Source: Streptomyces cavernae
GTDB lineage: Bacteria > Actinomycetota > Actinomycetes > Streptomycetales > Streptomycetaceae
DNA: 64,000 nucleotides
NCBI RefSeq assembly: GCF_004023625.1
Contig: NZ_RPDJ01000033.1
Span: 62,001-126,000 of the forward strand
Reading direction: 5' to 3'
Below are positions 23,285 to 31,879 of this stretch, in pieces (the first letter of the stretch is position 1; every line of letters starts with the position of its first letter). The translations under genes were made by a program, and so were the position numbers. The notes beneath the pieces are model-generated. The model saw only the letters and a program-made list of their open reading frames with translations. It was not told the origin of the DNA and searched no databases.

Positions 23285-24807
23285 CAGCTGTCGTCACCCC
23301 CCTGGTAGAGGCCACGGGCATCGTCAAGCGCTACGGGCCCACCGTCGCCCTGCAGGACGGCCGGCTTTCCGTCCTGCCCGGCGAGTCCCACGCCCTCGTC
23401 GGCCGCAACGGCGCGGGCAAGTCCACCCTCGTCACCGTCCTCACCGGGCTCCAGGCGCCGGACGCGGGCACCGTCCGCTTCGACGGCGAGCCCGCGCCGC
23501 CGCTCACCGACCGCGCCGCCTGGCGCGCCAAGGTGGCCTGCGTCTATCAACGGCCCACCGTCGTACCGGAGTTGACGGTCGCGGAGAACCTGTTCCTGAA
23601 CCGCCAGCCGGATGCCCGACGCGGCTTCTTCAGCTGGCGCCGGCTCCAGGCGGAGGCTACCGAGGTCCTGGAGACCTGGGACGTCCGCGTCGACCCCGGG
23701 GCCAGGACCGCCGACCTCAAGGTCGAGGACCGGCAGATGGTGGAGATTGCCCGGGCGCTCAGCCAGGGCGCCCGCTTCATCGTCCTCGACGAACCCACCG
23801 CACAGCTCGACAACCGCGAGATCGAACGCCTCTTCACCAAGATGCGCTCGCTGCAGGAGTCCGGGGTCACCTTCCTGTTCATCTCGCACCACCTCCAGGA
23901 GGTCTACGAGGTCTGCCAGACGGTGACCGTCCTGCGCGACGCCCGCTGGATCACCACCGCCCCGGTCGCCGAACTCCCGCGCGCCGCACTGGTGGAGGCG
24001 ATGGCGGGGGAGGCGGTGGCCGAGCGGCAGGCCGCCGCCGCGGACGCCGTGGTCGAGCAGACCGACCCCGACGAGGCCGGCGCGCCGGTCGTCCTGGAGG
24101 CCAGGGGCCTGACCTCGGACACCTTCGAGGACGTCGACCTGACCGTGCGCCGCGGCGAGGTCGTCGGGCTCGCCGGGTCCAGCGGCAGCGGGAAGGTCGC
24201 GCTCGCCGAGTCCTTCGCCGGGCTGCACACCCCGGCCTCGGGCAGCGCCCGACTGGACGGCAGACCGCTGACGTTCGGTGATGTCCAGGCCGCCCTGAAG
24301 GCCGGTGTGGGCTGCGTCCCGCGCGACCGGCACGACCAGGGACTCGTCTTCGGCATGACCATCGGCGACAACGCCACCATGAGCGTCCTGGACCGGCTCG
24401 GCAAGAACGGGTTCATCGGCACCGCCCGCAAACGCGGCTTCGCCACCGAACTCATCGAGCGGCTGGACATCCACGCCGAAGGGCCCGACCAGCCGGTCTC
24501 CGACCTCTCCGGCGGCAACGCCCAGAAGGTGGTGATGGCTCGCGCCCTCGCTTCCGACCCACGCCTGCTCGTGCTCATCAACCCCACGGCCGGGGTCGAT
24601 GTGAAGTCCAAGGAATCCCTGCTCTCACGCGTGGACAACGCCCGCGAGGACGGCACCGCCGTCCTGGTCGTCTCCGACGAACTCGACGACCTGCGCCGCT
24701 GCGACCGCGTCCTCGTCCTCTTCCACGGCCGTGTCGTCGCCGAACACCGGGCGGGCTGGCACGACCACGAGCTGATCGCCTCCATCGAAGGAGTGGACCA
24801 TGGCTGA
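23281..24807 (+). CDS. Sugar ABC transporter ATPase (RbsA-like, two nucleotide-binding domains)
   Basis: 508-residue tandem-ATPase of the RbsA/XylG/MglA type that powers monosaccharide uptake. Domain 1 has Walker A GRNGAGKST (41-49) and Walker B FIVLDEPT, but its signature reads LKVEDRQ instead of LSGGQ. Domain 2 keeps the signature LSGGNAQK but has a weakened Walker A (GSSGSGKVAL), and its Walker B region reads LLVLINPTAGVD, where the usual Asp-Glu is Ile-Asn. So only one composite site looks able to hydrolyse ATP. ATG at 23281 overlaps the binding-protein stop by four bases, and its own stop overlaps the permease start, giving translational coupling. Confidence 0.9.
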   Translation: MTAVVTPLVEATGIVKRYGPTVALQDGRLSVLPGESHALVGRNGAGKSTLVTVLTGLQAPDAGTVRFDGEPAPPLTDRAAWRAKVACVYQRPTVVPELTVAENLFLNRQPDARRGFFSWRRLQAEATEVLETWDVRVDPGARTADLKVEDRQMVEIARALSQGARFIVLDEPTAQLDNREIERLFTKMRSLQESGVTFLFISHHLQEVYEVCQTVTVLRDARWITTAPVAELPRAALVEAMAGEAVAERQAAAADAVVEQTDPDEAGAPVVLEARGLTSDTFEDVDLTVRRGEVVGLAGSSGSGKVALAESFAGLHTPASGSARLDGRPLTFGDVQAALKAGVGCVPRDRHDQGLVFGMTIGDNATMSVLDRLGKNGFIGTARKRGFATELIERLDIHAEGPDQPVSDLSGGNAQKVVMARALASDPRLLVLINPTAGVDVKSKESLLSRVDNAREDGTAVLVVSDELDDLRRCDRVLVLFHGRVVAEHRAGWHDHELIASIEGVDHG

Positions 24808-25834
24808 CACGAAGGCCCCGTCGGCCTCTACCCCCACCCCCGCGAAGGAGTCCGACGGCGCGGCGGCCAAGACCGTGATCCTGCGCCGCGCCCGTGAACT
24901 CGCCCTGGTCCCCGCGCTGTTGGTGCTGCTGGTGCTGGGCGCGATCGTCAACGACTCGTTCCTCACCGAACGCAACATCATCTCCATCCTGGGCGCCTCC
25001 GCCGCACTCGCGATGGTGGTGCTGGCCGAGGCGCTGGTGCTGATCCTCGGCAAGATCGACCTGTCCCTGGAGTCGGTGGTCGGCATCGCCCCCGCCGTCG
25101 GTGCCCTGCTGGTGCTGCCCGCCGCACAGTCCGGCTGGGGCACCGAATGGTCCGCCGGACTCGCCATCCTCGCGATCCTCGTCGTGGGCGGGGTGATCGG
25201 CGCCTTCAACGGCGTCCTCGTGGTGAAGTTCAAGCTCAACGCCTTCATCGTCACCCTCGCCATGCTGATCGTGCTGCGCGGACTGCTGGTCGGCGCCACC
25301 AAGGGCAAGACCCTGTTCGGCATGCCGGAATCGTTCTTCTCCCTGGCCACCTCCACCTTCCTGCGTGTCCCGCTGTCGGTGTGGCTGGCCGCGGTCTGCT
25401 TCGGCGTCGCCGGGATCTTCCTCAAATACCACCGCATCGGCCGAGCGCTGTACGCCATCGGCGGCAACGCGGAAGCCGCGCGCGCGGCCGGCATCCGGGT
25501 GGAGAGGGTGGTGTTCGGGGTGTTCGTCATCGCGGGCGTCCTCGCCGCGGTCGGCGGGATCATGCAGACCGGTTACGTCGGGGCGATCAGCGCCAACCAG
25601 GGCAACAACATGATCTTCACGGTGATGGCGGCGGCGGTCATCGGCGGCATCGCCCTCGACGGCGGCCGGGGCACCATGTTCGGTGCGCTCACCGGTGTAC
25701 TCCTTCTCGGTGTCGTGCAGAACCTGCTGACACTCGCCCAGGTGCCCTCCTTCTGGATCCAGGCCATCTACGGGGGAATCATCCTGGTCGCCCTGATGAT
25801 CGCCCGGGTGACCACGGGCCGAGCCCAGGACTAG
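24800..25834 (+). CDS. Sugar ABC transporter permease (RbsC-like)
   Basis: 344-residue branched membrane permease of the BPD_transp_2 family with about nine hydrophobic segments. It shows the family blocks EALVLILGKIDLSLESVVG, NGVLVVKFKLNAFIVTLAM, IGGNAEAARAAGI (the coupling helix that contacts the ATPase) and AVIGGIALDGGRGT. ATG at 24800 overlaps the end of the ATPase gene by 8 bases. After the stop there are 92 bases with a strong hairpin before the catabolic genes, the only real break in the operon. Confidence 0.9.
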   Translation: MADTKAPSASTPTPAKESDGAAAKTVILRRARELALVPALLVLLVLGAIVNDSFLTERNIISILGASAALAMVVLAEALVLILGKIDLSLESVVGIAPAVGALLVLPAAQSGWGTEWSAGLAILAILVVGGVIGAFNGVLVVKFKLNAFIVTLAMLIVLRGLLVGATKGKTLFGMPESFFSLATSTFLRVPLSVWLAAVCFGVAGIFLKYHRIGRALYAIGGNAEAARAAGIRVERVVFGVFVIAGVLAAVGGIMQTGYVGAISANQGNNMIFTVMAAAVIGGIALDGGRGTMFGALTGVLLLGVVQNLLTLAQVPSFWIQAIYGGIILVALMIARVTTGRAQD

Positions 25835-25842
25835 GCCCTGTC

Positions 25843-25876
25843 GTCCGGGGGCTTGATCCGTCGGAAGCCCCCGGAC
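25843..25876 (+). terminator. Intra-operon hairpin between transport and catabolic genes
   Basis: Perfect 12-base inverted repeat, GTCCGGGGGCTT at 25843-25854 and AAGCCCCCGGAC at 25865-25876, with a 10-base loop, starting 8 bases after the permease stop. It may terminate part of the transcription or protect the upstream message from 3' decay. Confidence 0.75.
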
Positions 25877-25926
25877 CCCGCCAGACGCTCACTCACGATG
25901 CAGAGCCCCGGATCGAAAGGCCTCCC

Positions 25927-27267
25927 GTGTCCCCAACCTCCGCCCGCATCACCGCGGTCGACACTTACGACATCCGCTTCCCCACCTCACGCGAGCTCGA
26001 CGGGTCCGACGCGATGAACCCGGACCCCGACTACTCGGCGGCGTATGTCGTACTGCGCACGGACGACGCCGACGGCCCGGAGGGGCACGGATTCACCTTC
26101 ACCATCGGGCGGGGCAACGATGTCCAGGTCGCCGCGATCGATGCACTGCGGGGGCATGTCACGGGCCGGGACGTCGAGGAACTGTGCGCCGACCCCGGCT
26201 CGCTGTTCCGGGACCTGATCGGGGACAGCCAGCTGCGCTGGCTCGGCCCCGAGAAGGGCGTGATGCACATGGCGATCGGCGCCGTAGTCAACGCCGTATG
26301 GGACCTGGCCGCCAAACGCGCGAACAAGCCCCTGTGGCAGCTGCTCGCCGACGCCACCCCCGAATGGCTGGTCTCGCAGGTCGACTTCCGCTACATCTCG
26401 GACGTCCTCAGCCCCGCGGACGCCCTCGACCTGCTGAGCCGGGGCCGGGAGGGCGCGGCCGACCGGGAGAGACTCCTGCGGGAGCGCGGGTTCCCCGGCT
26501 ACACCACCTCACCCGGCTGGCTGGGCTACTCCGACGAGAAGCTCACCCGGCTGGCCCGGCAGGCCGTCGCCGACGGCTTCACCCAGATCAAGCTGAAGGT
26601 CGGCGCGGACATCGAGGACGACGTACGCCGCTGCCGGGTGGCCCGCTCCGTGGTCGGACTGGACATCCGGATCGCCATCGACGCCAACCAGCGCTGGAAC
26701 GTCGACGAGGCGATCACCTGGGTGCGGGCACTCGCCGAGTTCGACCCGTACTGGATCGAGGAACCCACCAGCCCCGACGACATCCTCGGCCACGCCGCCA
26801 TCCGCAAGGCCGTCGCCCCCGTCAAGGTCGCCACCGGCGAACATGTGCAGAACCGGATCGTCTTCAAACAGCTCCTCCAGGCGGGCGCCATCGACGTCCT
26901 GCAGATCGACGCGGCCCGCGTCGGCGGCGTCAACGAGAACCTGGCCATTCTGCTGCTCGCCGCCAGGTTCGGCGTACCGGTCTGCCCGCACGCGGGCGGC
27001 GTCGGACTGTGCGAACTCGTCCAGCACCTGTCGATGTTCGACTACGTGGCCCTCTCCGGCACCACCGAGAACCGGGTCATCGAATACGTCGACCATCTGC
27101 ACGAGCACTTCCGCGACCCGGTGGTGATCCGCGAGGGTCACTACGCGGCGCCCACCGCGCCCGGTTTCTCCGCCACCATGAAACCGGAGTCCATCACCGA
27201 GTTCACCTTCCCCGGCGGCACGTTCTGGGCCGCCGACCTCGACCCTCAGAAGGGGGCAGCGGCATGA
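25927..27267 (+). CDS. L-fuconate dehydratase (enolase superfamily)
   Basis: 446-residue mandelate-racemase-type enolase-superfamily enzyme predicted to dehydrate L-fuconate to 2-keto-3-deoxy-L-fuconate. The catalytic set is intact and evenly offset from the characterised Xanthomonas FucD by four residues: KLK (Lys222, Lys224), metal ligands Asp252 (IDANQ), Glu278 (IEEP) and Glu305 (GEHVQN), and the general base His355 (CPHAGGVG). N-terminal VDTYDIRFPTSRELDGSDAM is typical of FucD. The start is GTG at 25927 after GAAAGG. Its stop overlaps the SDR start (ATGA). Confidence 0.93.
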   Translation: MSPTSARITAVDTYDIRFPTSRELDGSDAMNPDPDYSAAYVVLRTDDADGPEGHGFTFTIGRGNDVQVAAIDALRGHVTGRDVEELCADPGSLFRDLIGDSQLRWLGPEKGVMHMAIGAVVNAVWDLAAKRANKPLWQLLADATPEWLVSQVDFRYISDVLSPADALDLLSRGREGAADRERLLRERGFPGYTTSPGWLGYSDEKLTRLARQAVADGFTQIKLKVGADIEDDVRRCRVARSVVGLDIRIAIDANQRWNVDEAITWVRALAEFDPYWIEEPTSPDDILGHAAIRKAVAPVKVATGEHVQNRIVFKQLLQAGAIDVLQIDAARVGGVNENLAILLLAARFGVPVCPHAGGVGLCELVQHLSMFDYVALSGTTENRVIEYVDHLHEHFRDPVVIREGHYAAPTAPGFSATMKPESITEFTFPGGTFWAADLDPQKGAAA

Positions 27268-28028
27268 CCGACGCGCAGGACTTCGAGGGGCTGAAGGCCC
27301 TGGTGACAGGGGGTGCCTCCGGTATCGGCCGGGCCACCGCCGAACTACTGGCCGCCCGCGGCGCGCACGTCGCCGTCCTCGACCTGGACCCGTCGTCGGT
27401 GGAGAAACCACTGCTCGGTTTCCAGGCCGACGTCACCGACGACGACTCCGTACGCGGGGCGGTGGCCGCCGCCGTCACGGAACTCGGCGGACTCGACGTC
27501 CTCGTCAACAACGCCGGCATCGGCGCCCAGGGCACGGTCGAGACCAACGACGACGCGGAGTGGCACCGGGTCCTGGACGTCAACGTCCTCGGTATGGTCC
27601 GCGCGGCACGCGCGGCGCTGCCCCATCTGCGGGAGTCCTCGCACGCGGCGATCGTGAACACCTGCTCCATCGCCGCCACCGCCGGACTGCCGCAGCGGGC
27701 CCTCTACTCCGCGTCGAAGGGCGCCGTCTACTCGCTCACCCTCGCCATGGCCGCCGATCACGTCCGCGAGGGCATCCGTGTCAACTGCGTCAACCCGGGA
27801 ACGGTGGACACCCCGTGGGTGGGCCGCCTGCTGGACGCCGCCGCCGACCCGGCCGCCGAACGCGCTGCCCTCGAAGCCCGCCAGCCCACCGGCCGGCTGG
27901 TCTCAGCCGCCGAAGTGGCGGGCGCCATCGCCTACTTGGCGAGCCCTCTCTCCGGCGCCACCACCGGCACCGCACTCGCCGTCGACGGCGGGATGCAGGG
28001 GCTGCGGCTGCGCCCGGTGGGCCAGTGA
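27264..28028 (+). CDS. SDR, probable 2-keto-3-deoxy-L-fuconate dehydrogenase
   Basis: 254-residue classical SDR with TGGASGIG, NNAGIG, catalytic Ser in NTCSIAA and YSASK (Tyr-x3-Lys). The C-terminal part contains NPGTVDTPWVGRLL and ARQPTGRL, as in dehydrogenases acting on 2-keto-3-deoxy-L-fuconate, the product of the preceding dehydratase. It would give 2,4-diketo-3-deoxy-L-fuconate for cleavage to pyruvate and lactate. An alternative is L-fucose 1-dehydrogenase, but the aldo-keto reductase next door suits that role better. ATG overlaps the dehydratase stop, and its stop overlaps the next GTG. Confidence 0.82.
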   Translation: MTDAQDFEGLKALVTGGASGIGRATAELLAARGAHVAVLDLDPSSVEKPLLGFQADVTDDDSVRGAVAAAVTELGGLDVLVNNAGIGAQGTVETNDDAEWHRVLDVNVLGMVRAARAALPHLRESSHAAIVNTCSIAATAGLPQRALYSASKGAVYSLTLAMAADHVREGIRVNCVNPGTVDTPWVGRLLDAAADPAAERAALEARQPTGRLVSAAEVAGAIAYLASPLSGATTGTALAVDGGMQGLRLRPVGQ

Positions 28029-29011
28029 AGTCGCTGGGGAACAGCGGAGTCGAGGTCAGTGAGCTGTCCCTCGGCGCCGCCGGGATCGGCAACCTCTACA
28101 CCGAGGTGAGCGACGAGCAGGCGTCGGAGACGGTGGCCACCGCCCGCTCCTTGGGAATCCGCTACTTCGACACCGCGCCGCACTACGGCATCGGCCTCTC
28201 CGAACGCCGCCTCGGCGCCGTCCTGCGGGAGCAACCGCGTGTCACGTACACGGTCTCCACCAAGGTGGGCCGCCGCCTCGAACCCAGCGACGCGGGCGGC
28301 GACGACCTCGGACACGGTTTCGCCGTGCCCGCCACGCACCGCCGCGTCTGGGACTTCAGTGCCGACGGAGTACGCCGCAGCCTGGAGGCGAGCCTCGAGC
28401 GGCTCGGCCTCGACCGGGTGGACGTCGTCTACCTCCACGACCCCGACGACCACGCCGAAGAGGCCTTCCACGAGGCCTACCCGGCGCTGGAGAAGCTGCG
28501 CTCCGAAGGCGTGGTGGGCGCGATCGGCGCGGGCATGAACCAGACCGGGATGCTCACCCGTTTCGTCCGCGAGACCGATGTGGACGTGGTGCTGTGCGCG
28601 GGCCGCTACACACTCCTCGAACAGGGCGCCCTGGAGGACCTGTTGCCCGCCGCACAGGAACGCGGGAAGTCCGTCGTGATCGGCGGCGCCTTCAACTCCG
28701 GGCTACTCGCGGACCCGAAGCCCGGAGCCACGTACAACTACGCTGCCGCGCCACCCGAGTTGCTGAACCGGGCACTGGCCCTCAAGGCGGTGGCCGACCG
28801 CCACGGCACCACCCTGCGCGCCGCCGCCCTGGCCTTCTGCGCCGCCCATCCGGCCGTCGCGAGCGTCCTGGTCGGCGCCCGCTCGGCCGACGAAGTCCGC
28901 GACTGCGCCGAACAGTTCGCGGCACCCGTACCAGTGGCCCTGTGGCAGGAGCTGCGTGCCGAGGGCCTGCTGCCCGACAACGCGCCGGTGCCGGGAGAGG
29001 AACCGTCATGA
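28025..29011 (+). CDS. Aldo/keto reductase, probable L-fucose (D-threo-aldose) 1-dehydrogenase
   Basis: 328-residue TIM-barrel aldo/keto reductase. The tetrad residues are seen as YFDTAPHYG (Asp, Tyr), TKVGR (Lys) and VYLHDPDD (His). Its relatives oxidise L-fucose and other threo-aldoses to lactones, the first chemical step of the pathway in this operon. The start is GTG at 28025, overlapping the SDR stop by four bases; the open frame extends far upstream but that part is shadow. The stop overlaps the mutarotase ATG. The catalytic direction and cofactor need assay. Confidence 0.85.
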   Translation: MKSLGNSGVEVSELSLGAAGIGNLYTEVSDEQASETVATARSLGIRYFDTAPHYGIGLSERRLGAVLREQPRVTYTVSTKVGRRLEPSDAGGDDLGHGFAVPATHRRVWDFSADGVRRSLEASLERLGLDRVDVVYLHDPDDHAEEAFHEAYPALEKLRSEGVVGAIGAGMNQTGMLTRFVRETDVDVVLCAGRYTLLEQGALEDLLPAAQERGKSVVIGGAFNSGLLADPKPGATYNYAAAPPELLNRALALKAVADRHGTTLRAAALAFCAAHPAVASVLVGARSADEVRDCAEQFAAPVPVALWQELRAEGLLPDNAPVPGEEPS

Positions 29012-29322
29012 GAGTCGCCCTGCACACCAAGGTCCGCGCCGACCGCATCGAGGAGTACGAGGCCGCCCACCGCGAGGTGCCCGAGGAGCTCACGGACGCC
29101 ATCCGCGCCGCCGGCGCCACCTCCTGGACGATCTGGCGCAGCGGTACCGACCTCTTCCACGTGCTGGAGTGCGAGGACTACGCAAAGCTGCTCGCCGAAC
29201 TGGAGAAGCTCCCGGTCAACGTCACCTGGCAGGCCAGGATGGCCGAACTCCTCGACGTGGTCCACGACTACTCCGACGAGGGCGCGGCCGCCGGCCTGCC
29301 CGTCGTCTGGGAGCTGCCGTGA
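29008..29322 (+). CDS. L-rhamnose/L-fucose mutarotase family protein
   Basis: 104-residue RhaM-type (DUF718) mutarotase that interconverts the alpha and beta anomers of a 6-deoxy-sugar. Tyr17 and His21 in EEYEAAHREV correspond to the Tyr/His pair of E. coli RhaM, and SWTIWRSGTDLFHVLE is the family's central strand. The operon context says L-fucose. ATG at 29008 overlaps the aldo/keto reductase stop, and its stop overlaps the lactonase GTG. Confidence 0.9.
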   Translation: MRVALHTKVRADRIEEYEAAHREVPEELTDAIRAAGATSWTIWRSGTDLFHVLECEDYAKLLAELEKLPVNVTWQARMAELLDVVHDYSDEGAAAGLPVVWELP

Positions 29323-30167
29323 TCGTCGACTCCCACCACCACCTCTGGGACCTCACCGTACGCGACCAGGAGTGGATCAGCGGACCCGAACTGGCCCCCC
29401 TGCGCCGCAACTTCGAGCTTCCCGAGTTCACCGCCGAGGCCCGCGGCGCCGGAGTCTCGGCCAGCGTCCTGGTCCAGACGATCACGGTCGCCGAGGAGAC
29501 GCCCGAGTTCCTCGCGATCGCGGAGGCCGGCGAAGTCGTCGCCGCGGTGGTGGGCTGGACGGACCTCACCCACCCGGCCGTCGGCGACGAACTGGCCCGG
29601 CTGCGGGAGCTGCCCGGCGGAAGCCGGCTCAAGGGCATCCGTCATCAGGTACAGGGCGAACCCGACCCGGAGTGGCTGCTGCGGCCGGACGTGCGCCGCG
29701 GCCTGAACGCGGTCGAGGCGGCGGGACTGGTCTACGACCTGGTGGTCGTGCCCCACCAACTCCCCGCCTGTGTCAAGGCGGCCGCCGAGCATCCCGGACT
29801 CACCTTCGTCCTGGACCACCTGGGCAAACCGCCGATCGCCTCGGGCGCACTCGAACCGTGGGCCTGCGCCGTGCGGGAGCTGGCCGAACTCCCCAACACC
29901 GTCTGCAAGATCTCCGGCATGGTCACCGAGGCCGAGCTCACCACCTGGACCGTCGAGGACCTCCGTCCGTACGCGGACACGGTCCTCGACGCCTTCGGCC
30001 CGTCCCGGCTGATGTTCGGCTCCGACTGGCCGGTGTGCACGCTGGCGGCGACGTACGCCCGGGTCCTGGGCGTTGCCGAGGAGCTGACCGCGGGGCTGAG
30101 TGCCGACGAGCGCGAAGAGGTCTTCGCCGGGACGGCGACCCGGGTCTACGGTCTGGGAGACCTCTGA
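29319..30167 (+). CDS. Amidohydrolase-fold L-fuconolactonase
   Basis: 282-residue amidohydrolase-superfamily lactonase (Amidohydro_2) expected to open L-fucono-1,5-lactone to L-fuconate, linking the aldo/keto reductase to the dehydratase. Metal and catalytic motifs are VDSHHHLWD at the N-terminus, VLDHLGKPP in the middle and MFGSDWPV near the C-terminus. The start is GTG at 29319, overlapping the mutarotase stop by four bases. It is the last gene of the operon; the LMF gene converges with it 17 bases away. No hydrolase or aldolase for the final pathway step follows. Confidence 0.88.
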   Translation: MIVDSHHHLWDLTVRDQEWISGPELAPLRRNFELPEFTAEARGAGVSASVLVQTITVAEETPEFLAIAEAGEVVAAVVGWTDLTHPAVGDELARLRELPGGSRLKGIRHQVQGEPDPEWLLRPDVRRGLNAVEAAGLVYDLVVVPHQLPACVKAAAEHPGLTFVLDHLGKPPIASGALEPWACAVRELAELPNTVCKISGMVTEAELTTWTVEDLRPYADTVLDAFGPSRLMFGSDWPVCTLAATYARVLGVAEELTAGLSADEREEVFAGTATRVYGLGDL

Positions 30168-30184
30168 GAGTCTGCGCTCGGCTC

Positions 30185-31603
30185 TCACGCCCGCTGAGCC
30201 GGGGCCTCCAGCCGCGTCGGCGGCAGGAACTCCCGCACCTGGGTCCGGTGCCAGCAGGCGCCCGTCTCCCGCAGTTCCCGCCAGGTCGTGTACCGGTAGC
30301 GGTACAGCCGGGCCCGTACGAACCGGGGCGGGCTGTCCGCCGGGAAGGGGGACCGGCGCAGCAGCCGCAAAGTGTCCCGGTCGTTCTCCAGCAGTCGTTC
30401 CATCAGCCCGCCGAACCATGAACCGGCGTAGGCCGGGGAGAGCGCCACGAACCACATCAGCCAGTCGAGCCTCAAGTGGTACGGGGCGAACTGGAGCGGC
30501 CAGCGCCGGGGATCGCCCGGCTTGCCCTTGAACTCGTACTCCCGCCAGTCGGCGTCCGCACGCGGCACCTCCTCCGCAGTGCCCTCGACGACCACCTCGT
30601 ACCGGACCCGGCTCACGCTGCCGAACGCACCGTAGGTGTTCACCAGGTGCAGGGGGTCGAAGGAGCGGTTCATGACCTGTGCGCGGGAGATCAGGTTGCG
30701 GGCCGGGCGATAGCTGAGGACGAGCAGACCTGCGGCCACGGCGAGCACCACGATCTGGTACCAGAGGGGGGCGCCCGTGGGCCCACGGCTCTCCCCGTAG
30801 TCGACGACCGACAGCGCGATCACGATCGTGAGCCAGTTCAGCCAGGCGAAGTTGCCGGACAGCACGAGCCACAGCTGGGTGACGATCATCAGGGACGCGG
30901 CGGCCGTCGCGATCGGCTGCGGTGCGAAGAGGAAGACGGGGACGACGAGTTGGGTGAAGTGGTTGGCCGCCACCTCCGCCCGGTGGAAGGGCCGCGGCAG
31001 ATGGTGGAAGAACCAGCTGAGGGGGCCCGGCATCGGCTGGGTCTCGTGGTGGTAGTCCAGACACGTCAGCCTGCGCCAGCATTCGTCACCGCGCATCTTG
31101 ATCAGCCCCGCCCCGAACTCCAGCCGGAACAGCACCCAGCGCAGCAGGAACAGCACCACGATCGGCGGCGCCACCTCGTCGTTGCCGAGGAAGACCGCGA
31201 GGAACCCCACCTCCAGCAGCAGTGACTCCCAGCCGAACCCGTACCAGGTCTGGCCGACGTTGACGATCGAGAGGTACAGGACCCAGGGCACCAGCCACAT
31301 CAACATCGCCCCCCACAGCGGCACATGGGAGTCGAGCCCCGCGACCAGGGCCAGCGACACCGCACATCCCGTCCAGGCGCAGACCGCGAAGAACCGGTCC
31401 GAGTAGTGGAACTGGAACAGGCTCGGGGCCCGCCGGAACGGCACGTGCCTGACGAACCGGGGGATCGGCAGCATCCCGCGCTCCCCGAGCAGCGCCCGGA
31501 ACTGCAGGGCCGCCGACAGGAAGGCGAACAGGTACACGACGGCCAGTGCCCGCTGGAAGACCAGTCTGCCGATCCAGTACTCGGGAGCGGTGAACCACTG
31601 CAC
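30185..31603 (-). CDS. Lipase maturation factor (LMF1) family membrane protein
   Basis: 472-residue polytopic membrane protein of the LMF family, named for the ER factor that helps vertebrate lipases fold; the bacterial role is unknown. It has about nine hydrophobic segments. Conserved blocks include GWESLLLEVGFLAVFLG, LLRWVLFRLEFGAGLIKMRGD, CLDYHHETQPMPGPLSW and NTYGAFGSVSRVRYEVVVEG. GTG at 31603 is chosen because AGGAAGGAG lies 7 bases before it; an upstream extension to 31690 is Ala/Arg-rich. It stands alone, convergent with the fucose operon. Confidence 0.85.
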   Translation of the reverse strand: MQWFTAPEYWIGRLVFQRALAVVYLFAFLSAALQFRALLGERGMLPIPRFVRHVPFRRAPSLFQFHYSDRFFAVCAWTGCAVSLALVAGLDSHVPLWGAMLMWLVPWVLYLSIVNVGQTWYGFGWESLLLEVGFLAVFLGNDEVAPPIVVLFLLRWVLFRLEFGAGLIKMRGDECWRRLTCLDYHHETQPMPGPLSWFFHHLPRPFHRAEVAANHFTQLVVPVFLFAPQPIATAAASLMIVTQLWLVLSGNFAWLNWLTIVIALSVVDYGESRGPTGAPLWYQIVVLAVAAGLLVLSYRPARNLISRAQVMNRSFDPLHLVNTYGAFGSVSRVRYEVVVEGTAEEVPRADADWREYEFKGKPGDPRRWPLQFAPYHLRLDWLMWFVALSPAYAGSWFGGLMERLLENDRDTLRLLRRSPFPADSPPRFVRARLYRYRYTTWRELRETGACWHRTQVREFLPPTRLEAPAQRA

Positions 31604-31879
31604 GGACACCCTCCTTCCTGGGGCTCGGTTCGCCCCCGGGGGCGCTTGCGCCGGTGCCGAGGAGCCCTTTCGGCTCGCTCGCCGTGCCATTGTGGCTGCG
31701 GGTACCCGCTCAGGCGCGCTGTGCGCTTCACCGGATGTGCCCGCTGGGGAGGGACGGGTTCGTACTTCTGCTCGCTTCGAGTACTCTCATCCGCACCCCG
31801 GAGGACCACTTCGGCGGATAAGCGTACGCTCAGTCGAACAGGACTCGAATAATCGGACAGTTACTGGCAAGGTGGCCCC

